A DNA stretch of 64,000 bases from Maratus speciosus (lineage: Eukaryota; Arthropoda; Arachnida; Araneae; Salticidae): the NCBI GenBank assembly GCA_963932465.1, contig OZ010788.1, forward strand, positions 670,552,484 to 670,616,483, in the 5' to 3' direction. The position numbers and the translations under genes were made by a program. Position 1 is the stretch's first letter, and every line of letters starts with the position of its first letter. A model generated the notes under the pieces. That model saw only the letters and a program-made list of their open reading frames with translations. It was not told the origin of the DNA and searched no databases. This document shows, one piece after another, positions 11,879-23,732 of the stretch.

Positions 11879-12881
11879 CAGTATAACTGCAAAAATCCGG
11901 CACCAACAGTACTGAGACTATGTCGGATTTTTGAAGGAATATCCAAAGTAGTAACTATGAATATCAAAAGTAGTCCTATATTCTTAATGGTGCCTTTAGC
12001 CATATTTTAATTCATTATTAAGTGATAATTATGTAAAAGAAAGAGAAAATTAAATAATAAAAAAACTTACTTTAATTGATATTTTCTATGTTACAGAAAA
12101 AAAATCTAATAAAGAATGACATTATTTCTTCTCTTGTAATTTCAGAAACATGGATGTCAACTTTGTTTGCTTCAACTTTTTTTGCCTTAATAAGTTTTTA
12201 TTTTTTTATTTTATACAAATAAATAGTATCTATTTCGGAAACACAGTCTTGATTTTCTAAAGCATAGATTAATTCTCCAATCAAATGTATGCATTTTTCT
12301 AGTGACACCTTTTCTTCTGCCGGTTGTTCATGCTCGTCTTCTAAGCTGCTACTAGCATTATCGGCGGTTCTATTTAGCCCAGCGTCAGTTATCTCACTGT
12401 CCGTTAAATTGTTTGTTGTTGATGCATTTTCTTCAATGCTTAGCCAATCATCTATATACCTATTTTCGACACTTAATGCATTTTCAGATTTTGCGTGTTC
12501 AATTCTCTCATAAATTGCGGCCTTTTCACGGCAAATTCCTCATCATTGATGTCGCCGTTGCCGAAAATTCGTTCCGGCCATATATTGTGCCATTCATTCG
12601 CCAAAGTTGCCCCCCAAATTTGTTCCCGTTGCTAAGCAACTGTGCAGCTCCCAGAAAATTTGTTCAGAAAATAATTGCCTCAGACAAATGAAAAAAATAT
12701 GTAAAATATTCCTTTTTTGCATTTTTACTTTCGATGATGAAGTTTCTAATTCATAAAGAATTGATATTTTATTTCTTCCATAGCTTGAAAGTGTGAAAGA
12801 AAAGGAAATGAAAAGATGATTTTGATGCCGGATTTTTGAAGTTAACGGATTTCTGAATGCCGGATTTTTGAAGTCATACTG
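11879..12881 (-). mobile_element. Tigger/pogo-like DNA transposon (1003 bp, deleted)
   Basis: Flanked by TA on both sides (11877-11878 and 12882-12883). The TIR is CAGTATAACTGCAAAAATCC against the reverse complement of the right end (CAGTATGACTTCAAAAATCC). The subterminal motif CCGGATTTTTGAAG is repeated near 12830 and 12860. CAGT termini with TA duplication are typical of Tigger/pogo elements. It retains only a C-terminal transposase remnant on the minus strand and lies inside the ~150-bp degenerate array. Confidence 0.75.
12198..12609 (-). pseudogene. Tigger-like transposase, C-terminal remnant
   Basis: On the minus strand, ANEWHNIWPERIFGNGDIND is followed after a frameshift (about 12515-12545) by AAIYERIEHAKSENALSV, an acidic Ser/Asn-rich linker, and the tail LEKCIHLIGELIYALENQ. 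The frame stops at 12198. A basic/helical tail after an acidic linker is the usual layout downstream of the DDE domain in Tigger/pogo transposases. The CENP-B-like DNA-binding domain and catalytic triad are missing, so it cannot act as a transposase. The family call rests on the TIRs plus this tail. The + strand frames here are shadows. Confidence 0.55.
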
Positions 12882-13165
12882 TATATGAAATAGTTTAACA
12901 TAATTCGACTACACCGCAAACAATCCCACCCCCCCTCCCCATACCATTATGTAACGGAATTCTATGTGTGGCCCTGTAAATGAATAAAAACTCTTCTTTG
13001 CACCGCATATTCTACAGAATGCATATTTTAGTGGACTTCATAAATGCATATCAATTTTACTATGTTTGAAAGCGTGTAACACAATTAAAAATCATTTGAA
13101 ACGATTTTTTCCCATTGGCGAAAAACTTACCCCATGTAACGAAAAACTTTTGATTGTCCCTGATT

Positions 13166-13574
13166 TTTTTTTCTTTCCCAGATATTTCTTTTTAAGAAAG
13201 ATTCTGATTAAATGCGATATATGTTAAAAATTTTTTGTTTCTTCTCTAATTATTTTATTTTATTTTATTTATTGTAATGACCTTATTTTTAAGCATTGAA
13301 AACCATATAAAACTATGAATTTCTTGAAAATACTTGCTACTATGCACTATGCAGTCGGAAAGTTGGCTTCCAAATAAAGATGGAATTTATTCATTCTTTA
13401 ACTAGACATTTAATTATTGTTATTTAGATATTGGAGCTTGAAATTAATTTTTTCCCTAAAGCTTTAAGAATTTTTTTATAAATCGTTTTACTAATTTCAG
13501 TGTTCGCATCGTAATCCCAAGGCTGCGGTTTAGTCTGTGCCAAAGGCCAAGTGCAAAGGCTAAGTTGCAACAGG
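13166..13574. other. AT-rich sequence, no feature seen
   Basis: No gene or transposon end recognised between the degenerate array and the hairpin at 13575. Confidence 0.35.
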
Positions 13575-13609
13575 CTCCAAAGGCCTGTGCAATAATCAGG
13601 CCTTTGGAG
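13575..13609. repeat. Perfect 13-bp stem hairpin
   Basis: CTCCAAAGGCCTG pairs perfectly with CAGGCCTTTGGAG across a 9-nt loop. It lies in a locally GC-richer patch (13510-13610) with several AAAGGCC/AAAGGCT motifs. No tRNA or transposon terminus is evident. Confidence 0.8.
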
Positions 13610-15440
13610 TACTATTCATTTATAAAATAGTACAATCTAACAGAGTTCTGCTTTTTTCGATACTGTATTAATACAAATTGTTTAAGACTAATATATTCTA
13701 TATGTATTGATTGCATTTACATTTAAGTGAAAGTAATAGTACGAATATGTTATTTGAAGTTTCTGAATAATAATTGTAATTAAATTTCGAAAAATTATGT
13801 TGTTGTCTAATACTTCCTTTATCTTGTTGAAAAAAAATTAAAAAATGGTTTGATAAGAAAAGAATATAGATAAACTTTAAAATGTGAGGAATTCTTCTCC
13901 TACAAAATTTTCTTAGTACACAAATTTAGTCCTTTTACCCTGGGGGAAGTTTTAGATAAAGTGGTCTATTATTTTTATCAAGTCTCTCTCTTATGTTATA
14001 AGCCGTCTATTCATCTGCCAAATGGGAGTAATTAAACACTAAATGCTTATACAACCTTCAATAATAAACATGTGCTACTATAGTATTTCATATAGTAAAT
14101 ATCACAAAATTTAAATAAAACTAACTAGACTATTTTTCAAAACTACAAATAAACGTCTAGAATAATTTCCTTTCTGAATAGAGCATGCAAATTTGTTTTG
14201 GATTTTATAATATTAAATTAATATATTTTAAATCTGGTATTTTGTTTCTACTTTATGAAAATGTGGAAAACAACAATATTACTTCATTAAACCTTAAAAA
14301 TACAAATTAGAGTCAAAGATAAAGCTATAAAAAAATAATAATAAGGAAAGAAAGAAAGAAATTTCGATGTTCACAAAACGCAATGGCAATATCTAAAAAG
14401 TATTTTTTACCCTTTAAACACTGTTATCTGTACATTATTCACCAGAATTCCCGATAAACCCGAGATCTCCCTCACCTTTCCCCTCAAAGTAAGTGGTAAT
14501 AGGTAATATGTCCAACTTTTATAATATTACTTAAAAGAAGGTCTTTGTATATATAATGATGCGTACAAATAAATAATACATAGGTTAAAAAATGTTAATT
14601 AAAACATTTAAAACCAACCTTGATTGCTGTTTCATACTCGTATAAATGATTTTAACAATACATTCCTCTGATTTAAATATCTTATTTTATATTGAGCAAA
14701 ATCGTGATTGGTGTAAATTGGATTTAAATAAGGAATCTCTGGAGATTTTCATGCCTAGAATTTATCTCTAAAAATAAAACGGAAGTAAGCTTTATAATTT
14801 CAGTTGTTGCCGCAATGGAAAGCATACAGACGTAAAAGGCATACAGACGTAAGTATATAAAAATTAAGCAGTTTTTGTCTTTGCTTATAACATAAATGCC
14901 CTTTTCAAAATGTGCAAATTTCGTCACAATCTGATATTTTTCTTTTTATCCCCATAAATGTTAAATGAAGAGAAAGCATTATTGAGAAGCTAACACATAA
15001 TATCCAATTATATTTGTGAAATAGTAACACAATTACATAGCGATTTTAAATTTGAAAAAAGTATAGCATTAAAATGCATAAATTAAAATAGCAATTAATA
15101 ATGGTAAAGTTCTTTCTCCCTTTTTTTTTTTTTTTTTTTTTTTTTTTGCTTTGTAATTGCAAATATATATATATTAATTATAAATTCCAAATTTACTTCA
15201 AAATTGAAAATCTGCTAAAAAGGAAAATGTACCTAATATGTACCCTAATGTATGTGCTGTGGATTAAAAAAAAAAAAAAAAAAAGAGAGATTGTTCGCTA
15301 AATAAAGGTTCTATTATGAAGGTTTTAATATGTATTCTATGAAGGGAGGGTATTCAGTTGTCAGCATTTATTATTTGCCACCCGTATTTTTTTTTTCCAA
15401 TGAAATATGGTCATCGCAAATATAAAACAAAAGAAAAAAG

Positions 15441-15463
<23 letters not shown>
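13610..15463. other. AT-rich sequence, homopolymers only
   Basis: Contains a T-tract at 15121-15147, an A-tract near 15267, a small duplication of GCATACAGACGTAA near 14822 and 14841, and an (AT)n run ending at the MITE-D boundary. No gene seen. Confidence 0.4.
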
Positions 15464-15471
<8 letters not shown>

Positions 15472-15726
15472 GAGGTGAGTGAAAATTCGCCTTATCCAGA
15501 AAATGAAATTTCAGGAAATCGCGAAAAAACTCTGACTATGTCCATTGGTTTTCTTCTAAAATCAAGATTTTGCAATAGCAAAAATAGAGGATATGCAGGA
15601 TAAACCCTGCTTTTTAGCAGAGTGTTGTGTTTCTTCGGTGCAAATTTACCATTAGAATAGATTGATAGGGAAAACGCGATATTTAAAATTTTGGATAACG
15701 CGAGTTTTGAAACTCACGTCCTCATA
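15464..15726 (+). mobile_element. MITE-D copy 1 (~263 bp)
   Basis: The left end reads TATGAGAGGAGGTGAGTG followed by AAAATTCGCCTTATCC. The right end is its imperfect inverse (GGATAACGCGAGTTTTGAAA, then CTCACGTCCTCATA). A second copy in opposite internal orientation is at 56689-56947; both carry a TCCATTG/CAATGGA block beside one terminus. Flanking TA fits a Tc1/mariner-type MITE. The frame at 15652-15843 overlaps the right end and is spurious. Confidence 0.75.
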
Positions 15727-15799
15727 TAAATTATGGGAGAGGCAGAATTTAAAAATTGTTAAAAAACTGAACATTAGCCTAAATAATCTGTATAAATAG

Positions 15800-15899
15800 C
15801 ATACCACTAACTCAATCTGTATTAAAACAAAAGATAAAATCACGTACGTTTATTAATCTGTACACATTTAGAGATTAACATTGTCTTATTATTAAAAAA

Positions 15900-15936
<37 letters not shown>

Positions 15937-16445
15937 GAAAGAAAAACTGCATATAAACTTTTGGTAAACCTTTTTTTTTTTTTTTTTTCAGAGGAGCATA
16001 TGAACATTAGAAATTTTGTAACTTTGTCAAATAACCACTAACTAAATCTGTATTAAAATAATAAAAAATATAAAATCACGTATAATTGTTTATGAATGTA
16101 TACACATTTATAGCTTTATTATTATTATTATTAATATTAACTTAGCTTTGTCTTATTAGAAGAGAAAAAAAAAATCCGCGTATAAACTTTTGGTAAACCT
16201 TTTTTTTTTTTTTAATTTCGTACAACATGAACATTATTAAATTTTGTAATTTTTTAACTTAAAATCACGTGTATTTGATTATTAATCCCTACACATTTAT
16301 AGACTAACTTAACTTTGTCTTATTAGATGAAAAGAAATTGCGTATAAACTTTTGGTAAACCTTCCCTGCCCTCCCCCACACACAAAATATGAACATTATA
16401 AACTTTGTAATTTTGTAACCTCGTCATTCCTTTTAACTAATTTGC
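15800..16445 (+). repeat. Three-unit tandem repeat (~160-230 bp)
   Basis: Three diverged units share ATAAAATCACGT, a TACACATTTATAG block, AACTTTGTCTTATTA, TATAAACTTTTGGTAAACCT and GAACATTA...TTTTGTAA. The TTGGTAAACC anchor lies near 15960, 16190 and 16353. Unit length varies mostly through poly(T)/poly(A) runs. It starts about 75 bp after MITE-D. Confidence 0.8.
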
Positions 16446-19188
16446 ATTATAGTAATGTGTAACTCAAGACAAATTTAGGACAGCAAAATTATGTGCATTT
16501 TTGATATGCAAAATGTTATATTTCTTTTCTGTCTTACTAGTGCGCATATTCTTCCTCGTTAACGATGTCCCTTGATTTATTCTTTGAAGAAACACAAATT
16601 GAATAAAAATACACAGCGATAGAAAGAAATCACACGATAATCATTTGCTTAACAAATAAATTATTTTGGAAAATCTCTTATAAGGTAAAAAGTATTTTAA
16701 AAAATCAAAATGGAAAATTAAATGAAATCATTTTTATGTACACTGAAACAAATGAAATTTTATTATGCCCCCCCCCCCCCCCTCCTCCTCCTTCGCACTT
16801 AAAAAAAAGTTCTTTGACCTTCGCCACGATATTGACGTATTCAAAACTTCATTTCTCTCCTTTGCTTTCCTTTTATCTTTCTTTGTAGTCTTCCTCCCCC
16901 TCTCTCTTTTATTTATTTTATTTTATACTTATCCAAATAATAAATAAAACTAAAAAAAAATAAAAATAAAAATAAATATGAAATATTAATTCAAATGCAT
17001 ATTTTACTAATAGAGAAAAAATATTTTCTCAAATTAAAAGAGTGACTTCGTGTTAGTTTTCAAGAAGTTCCTTATTGAATGTCAAGCATTCTGAATTAAA
17101 TTATTTTATTTTCATCAAAAGTTTATGTTCAAATTTATTTACAGCTTACTTTCAATTATATATTTAGGTAATTACACATTTAGCGCATTTTATTTTCCGA
17201 TATTACAGAGATATTGTAAATAAAAGTTTAATCTTAAACAAACCAAATTCATGAATTCAACAAATTTAATTTGATGGTAAGAGCATACATTCATAAATTG
17301 AGTAATTCCACATAAAATCTACACACATTGTTTGAATTATAATCATGCGAAATTATCTTTAATGAAATGAATTTCAATTTTGAAGTAATATCAGGATAAT
17401 AATAATAATAATAAAAAGTCATTTATAGCTTTATCTTTATAATTTTAATTACTTTCACATTTTTTTTTACTGTGAGTAAATCTTGCGAGATAATTATAAT
17501 GAAATTAAAATGTCATTGTAAAAAAAAAATTAAAAGATTATATAAGCAAAAAACCCGAAATTGGAATTATTAGATTGACTCTGTGAGATACTTTTCAAAT
17601 ATTATTGTAAGCATTTCTTTGAAGCAATCATAAATTAAAAATCCAGAAAATCTCAAACCATAAAGTATTCTCTCTGTAGAACCTGCGGTAATTTTCAAAT
17701 ACACGCATACACCCTTTTTTTAAAGAACACTATAATGATTTGCAGATGTTTACCGACCCGTTTCGGAACATAATAGATAACAGCATATTTCTCTTCTCCA
17801 CTTCCAAGATAAGAAAACTTGTCTTTTCAACTTGAAAAACATAGTAAAATAAGTAAAAACAGCTTCTTATAGTAGAAGAGTTACCAGAATAATGTAGGTA
17901 TAGGAAAATTTAGAATGCATACAAATGTTTTTTTTTTTTTTTCGTTTCGCATCGTTTTAGCGAAATCATACTTTAAGGGATCAGGGTTTTATTTCAACCT
18001 CAACGTAATCAATGAAAATATCGAGATATAGAAAATTTTAGATCTTAGTGCTTTCGATAACTTTACAACTATAAAAAAGAAAGCCCTTTCTTTATCTAAT
18101 TGATTTAAGAAATTGTAGACCAAAGTAATATTTCGTTCCCTTCTCTATAGGCAGACGTGATTGGTAAAGCGATTAGTAGATTCGTATAACAATTGTTTCA
18201 AATAAATCAGGCTTCTCGAATGAAAAAGTTATGCTATCAATACAACTTTCCTAACTTTATATTTCTACTTACAGATGTGGACCCATGTGTTATTAAAATA
18301 TATATATTGGTTCTCAATATTACATATTTATTTTTTAAACTAAAGTTTAGGAAGTGTCAAACTGCGCTTTCATAAAATATACAGCGGAGTTTTTTTTATT
18401 CGTGAATGTAAAAGATCAATACGTAAGAAATAAAATCAGCAATTCGTCATTTCATTAGCTATTTCTCTAATATTCTTCATTCAAATTTCTATCAGATTTA
18501 TTGAAGATTAAGGATTGCCGTTTAAACTCAATATCAAATTATTTTAATATGTCAAAAATATTTTTTCAAAATCAAATCGGCCATGTTTCATGCTTGAAAA
18601 AATATAATTAGCTGGAAATCAGCTAACACTTTTGTATAATGTATCTCATTGTTAAATTATGCCTTTAATATTCATAACGTAAGTGCTTTTGTTTAGCAAA
18701 AATTAGACTTATTTTGATACAAACGTTATATTTAACATAGTTTAGTTATGGTATAAATCAACTTTCAACATTATATTAATGCAATATTAGTATTATTCTC
18801 ACAGTATTTTGTACAAGCGTTACCCTCTATGTATATGGTGATTTCTTCCATTTATCCTGCCCCCCCCCCCCCCCCCCAAGAAAAAAAAAAAAAAAGCAGA
18901 AGAAAAAAAATCCGGTCTTTTTCTGCAGAGCCTTTTGAATGTATTTTTCTATGACAATATAAAAGTAATTGTAAGCGTTGGATAATAATTCCCCAGGAAT
19001 GATATTCAGTTGCAAAGGGTACAGTTTTATATTTTTATAACGTAGTTTTTATTAAATACTTGGCTTGTAAAAATCGACATAACAAGTAACACCAGTAGGC
19101 AAAACTTTAGCATTCAGATGTTTCAAGGATTTATGAAAAACGAACCTATTCATCAATAAAACAGAAATAACAGAAGCAATGAACACAT

Positions 19189-19222
<34 letters not shown>

Positions 19223-20465
19223 CGCTAGTGGTATAGGTATTTCGACTGAAAACAACTTCAAGAGTCGGCATGCTATTGGCATTGAATAAAAAAAAGTAAT
19301 TAAAAGCAAGAAAAGCATCCCCCCCCCCCCTCACACCAAAAATAAATAAATAAATAAGAAATAAAATGGCATGGTCAGATAAAGAAATGAATGCTGTCAA
19401 ACATATTTAATCCAAATACTTTGTAATAAAATATTCACCAGGAAAATAAGAAACCGAAAAATACTCAAAAAATCTAAGAGTACACTGAGAGATTTGGAGC
19501 AAATCTATTACTTTGTAACAGAATCAAATCATTTATAAATTTCTAACATATTGCTATAATTAATTATTCGGATATTAATAAATACTAATTCAAATGTTGG
19601 ATGCTTTAAGTTAATATGCATTTCAACTTTAACATAGAAAAAGTAGTTTGATAAAGTAAATATGGCAGCGATAAAACTGCCAACTTTTGTGCTTTTCAGC
19701 TGCTCTACATTAATGCAATCTTCCCCTTATTTAATCCACGAAATTTGGCGATAGATAAGGCAAAAAATGCTTTTTAAAAAATAGCGGAAAGAAAAAAGTG
19801 TAAAAGTTGGCAGCTATGAAACTATCGCCTAAAAGATTTAAAAATTAAGTATATTAGACTGAATAAAACTAGATACAAGCAACACATCAATCAGACTTGT
19901 AACGTATGCTACTTTACATATTTGTTAAAGAAATCCTTCTATCATAAGTTGGTAGCTCTAAATCTGTTACTTTGAACTGAGCAGTGGCAATAACTTCAGA
20001 GAAATATTTAATGCACTGATTAAATACGAACATATATGAAGGATTTGGGCGTAAAAAAATGGTAAATGTGATTTATTATTATTATTATTATTCACATGTA
20101 AAGCTGTTAACTACATCCTGACATCTTTTTAAATGTACAAGTTTTCTTTTTGAATCATATGTCATAATATTATATATGAATTTCAAAAGTTATGCCATAA
20201 ATTTTATATATAAATTTTAGAAAAGAAGACTTCTTGTATATAAATCCGATAAAGTAAAATGAATCATTCAAAATGTGTGGTACATAAGTGCAACTGAGGA
20301 TGTTGAGAATACAGTCTTTAACACATTAGCTGTTTTAGAGGAAACAATCACGATGGTTCACGAGAGGATAGTTATAGTTTTCTTTAAAAAACTCGAATCT
20401 TCATCTCGAAATTACATTTTATTATTTACTTATTTTACAAACGAGCCCTTAATTGTATAGCATTA
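16446..20465. other. AT-rich sequence, no gene; homopolymers
   Basis: Four kilobases with no recognisable gene, RNA or transposon end. Holds poly(C) at 16767-16780, a C(17)A(n) tract near 18860, a T-tract near 19192-19222, poly(C) near 19319 and (TTA)n near 20076. Short frames across these tracts are low-complexity. Confidence 0.4.
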
Positions 20466-20877
20466 CGGTTGTTCTGAAATTAAAAAAAGAAGACTTTATG
20501 TCACCTTTCTGAATTAATTTTTGTTCGGAAAACATGGAATTGGCAAGTGTTATGATTATGTAATTATGTATTCTAATGTATTTTTCATCTTTTTGGTAAA
20601 AAAAGAGGATCTTTCAGAAAATCTTGCGTAAGTTTGCAATTTGAACGGAATTGCCGGCCTCGACAGTACGGGAAAGGAGGAAATCTGCCGTCACGTATCA
20701 ATAATTGCTTATAACTCCTTAAGTAATTTATTTATCAAAAAATTCAAAACGCCATTCGATTCCAAATTAGGTTAATATCCTGGCCTGTCAATTTTATGCT
20801 TTTACGTTTGAAAATGAGTCAGAAAATGTGTCAAAGTTTCCCATTTTTGAGAAGAGAGTTAGAGAATCGCCTTAAGA
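20466..20877 (+). mobile_element. Diverged MITE-A copy
   Basis: Starts GGTTGTTCTGAAATT and ends AGAGAATCGCCTTAAGA. The interior matches MITE-A blocks TTTTTGTTCGGAAAACATG, AGGATCTTTCAGAAAAT, ATTGCTTATAACTCC and GAAAATGTGTCAAAG. It is older than the copies at 296 and 2969 judging by mismatches. Confidence 0.65.
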
Positions 20878-20986
20878 TAGGAAATAAAAAATTTAAATTT
20901 AAAAAATGACAGAGCTATTATAGTTTTCTCTTAAATTATAAAAGTAAATGAATCAGGATGCTCCTAAAATAATTTAAATCAAGTGC

Positions 20987-21622
20987 CGTAAAGTACCAAA
21001 AGTAAGCCCCTCTTTAGCAAACATGAAATTCTAATGAATGGGTGCTTATAATTGGAACTTTTGTGAAAAGGGTAGGGAAATTGTAAGGGTGGGGGGAGGG
21101 GTATTTGGAATTTAGGAAATTTCGCAGGATTTGAACAAATTTAAAAATAAAATCAGATCAAATTAAACCCTCTTCCATAGAAGCTAAGTAGTTTCCATTA
21201 ATAAAAATATTAAATTAATGAAGCAAGTTTACATAAAATAGTTAATTTAGATAAAGAAATATGAACAAATATTATAAAACTTTATCTCAATATAAATATC
21301 TATTAAATCTTATTAGTGCATAAAAATCAAGGTAAACATTAATAGTATAATATATTGAACATATGGCATTCTGATACAATGGTCAGTAAAGAGGTAAGAT
21401 AAAAGTAAATTGCATAAGATATATTCATTTAGAAGATATGGAAAAAAAAATCTTAAGGAATTTCCTGAAAAACACAGAAGGATTCAGAGCGCCAGAATAT
21501 AAAACTTCAAGAGGAGGCCTTATAAATGGAACTTTTTCAAAATAGAAAAAAAATCATATATGTTGTGGGGGGGGGGGGGGTGTCTTATATTTGGAAGAGG
21601 GCTTACTTTAGGTACTTTACGA
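20987..21622. mobile_element. MITE-H (~636 bp)
   Basis: The TIR is CCGTAAAGTACCAAAAGTAA at the left; the reverse complement of the right end gives TCGTAAAGTACCTAAAGTAA. Both continue into GCCC(T)CTT. Subterminal motifs CTTATAATTGGAACTTTT, CTTATAAATGGAACTTTTTC and CTTATATTTGGAAGAGG repeat near the ends and may be transposase sites. No coding capacity. A G-tract lies near 21567. Confidence 0.8.
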
Positions 21623-22139
21623 TAAATCAAAAGTAGAAAAATAAAACAATGATTGGTACTTTTGATTCACTATTTCGTAATAATATAATTTCCGTGTTTC
21701 CGCAAAATCTTCTCCTAAAATTTTGGGATTTATTCTGAGGTTTTTAAACATTTTTGCCACTGGCTGTCTACTTACAAATGCTTTTCATATTATCCAGAAT
21801 ACACTTCCCACCCTTCTTTTTGACGGCAGATTACCAGTCATTTCTGTGTGCTTCTTTTTCCTCTTTCCTTCGTTTTTTCAATGGTAAATTTATACAGTAA
21901 AATGGGAGGAGGGATACAGAAAACACAGTAATCTATCCATGGAACAGTTTAAGTTCCGAAAAACGACAATCCTAAAACATTTTGCATATAAATTAATATA
22001 AAACTTATTAAAAAATAACAAAAATAAACTCTTGTTATCCTATACATTTAGCTACATCAACCATAAAAATCATAGTAAAATAACTCAAATATTATTTGTA
22101 GAAAAAAAAAATGTATGTGTTACTAAAAAATGTAATACT

Positions 22140-22250
22140 CAGGGTTTGTAAATATCACGATATTTTTGAAAATATCAAAAATATCCGATATTTTGACATA
22201 TATCATATATTTTCGATATATATCCGATATTTTCAAAATAGTAAACTTAC
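22140..22250 (+). mobile_element. Possible hAT-like terminus with ATATCCGATATT repeats
   Basis: CAGGGTTTGTAAATATCACG is followed by a cluster of CGATATTTT/ATATCCGATATT motifs. CAGGGTT starts and clustered subterminal motifs suit a hAT-type end. No matching opposite terminus was found, so it is a solo or truncated end. Confidence 0.3.
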
Positions 22251-22860
22251 TGCTGATAATAAATATTTTCAAGCATAATATAAATTAGAAAATAAAACAT
22301 ATTGCACATGACATGAGAACTTAAACAATATGATAAACGTGTGTTTTTTTTTTTTTTTTTCCTTTTCTTTTGAAGATACAACTGTTACTCTATCCAGTTG
22401 TTGTCAATTATCTAACAGAGGAGGGTGGGAAATCGCTCCGTGTAAAAGCGATTAGTTTAGCTGGAACACATGCTTGTTAAAAAGGGTTCTGGCAAAAATG
22501 ATAGTGCATTTTCAACTTTACAGAATGCATTCTTTGGTTTGTTTTAAAGAAAGAAAAAAAAATGATATTCATAATCTTGTATTTTTTTTTTTTTTTTTAA
22601 TGTGTGTAAATTTTACAATAATTATTCAGATAATAATTCCCAATTTATTTAACAGCCAATATCAACAATATTGTATAAATATGTATCGAACGTTTAAACT
22701 TGGACTTAAAATCACGAAATAATTTTCCAACACAATCATAAAAATTTCAGATATTTTAATTCAGATTCCACACAACTGAAGATTTATTAATATTAATATT
22801 TATCTATAAATATAATTAACTATCATAAAAAATAATTTAAATATATCTCAAATCAGTTGT

Positions 22861-22862
<2 letters not shown>

Positions 22863-22901
<39 letters not shown>
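22863..22901. repeat. (AT)n microsatellite
   Basis: About 19 AT units inside the left part of the second D2 copy. The first copy has only a short ATATATAATC here. Confidence 0.95.
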
Positions 22902-22903
<2 letters not shown>

Positions 22904-23732
22904 CAAAGATATATATAATATATAAACAATGTGGAAAATTGATATAAATAAGAATACATTAATGTTTTATATAAGCTTTGGAGTTTTCAAGAGAGTGTGG
23001 GAAAAAATCACATGAAAGGAAATTAAACAAATTAAGTCTTTTCCTGAAATATACACTATGTTTTGCAACCGAAAAAGTTATTTAATAGTTTCAAAGTATT
23101 AATTCTTTTATTCTGTGAAAATGAGCGTACTAAAAACTTTTTTACATGTACAGTACAAAGTATAATTTACTAAAATATTACATTTTGTTTAAAGAATTTT
23201 CAGTCAATTTTAAGTGAAAATTTAGTGCTATTTTCAAATAAATGTAATGTGGCTGCAAAAAAATGTTTATTTATCTTTTGCACTTTTAACCCTACCGACG
23301 CAGGCAGGGTTAAAACTATGGTACACAGGGTCGTTAAACCTATCTTGCACGTGCCATTTTTGACACATAACAGAATAATTTTCTAAACAAGATACGATGA
23401 CATTAGACAAAATACATAAATTTAGATTATCAAATCTTGTCTAAATTCAATTGATTGAAAATGGGAGGGTTTTTTATTCTGCTTTATTAATGTCAAAACG
23501 CAGCTCAATATGGACTGAAAAAATTATCAAACAAATGTAATATTTGGAAACTATTGAAAAGGAAAAATTATTAAATATTATAAGCAAAAATGCCGATGCT
23601 GAAATATGACAACTTGAAACTTAATTACAGAGCTGTTTGTAAAAGCAGCTATTTGTCGTTTACGAATTTCCCCGTCTATTCATGCCTGCTATTATTTTCA
23701 CAAACAAATAATATAGATAAATAAAAAAGAAA

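Larger units (their letters stand above)
11150..13165 (+). repeat. Degenerate ~150-bp tandem array, split by a Tigger
   Basis: A strongly decayed repeat whose anchor (consensus like TTCTTTTGTGTRGCCCTGTA) occurs near 11196, 11341, 11488, 11629 and 11788. It occurs again near 12956 once the 1003-bp Tigger insertion is subtracted. Spacing is about 140-165 bp. A second shared block is AGCAATTATCGTCCATAG (variants). The anchor resembles the CTTTTGATTGTCCCTG block of HINE-2, and the end at 13100-13165 matches HINE-2 again, so this may be an old expanded Helentron-type central array. Confidence 0.5.

Noticed and set aside
15652..15843. 63-codon minus-strand frame
   Set aside because: It overlaps the right TIR of MITE-D and the following tandem repeat; no protein similarity.
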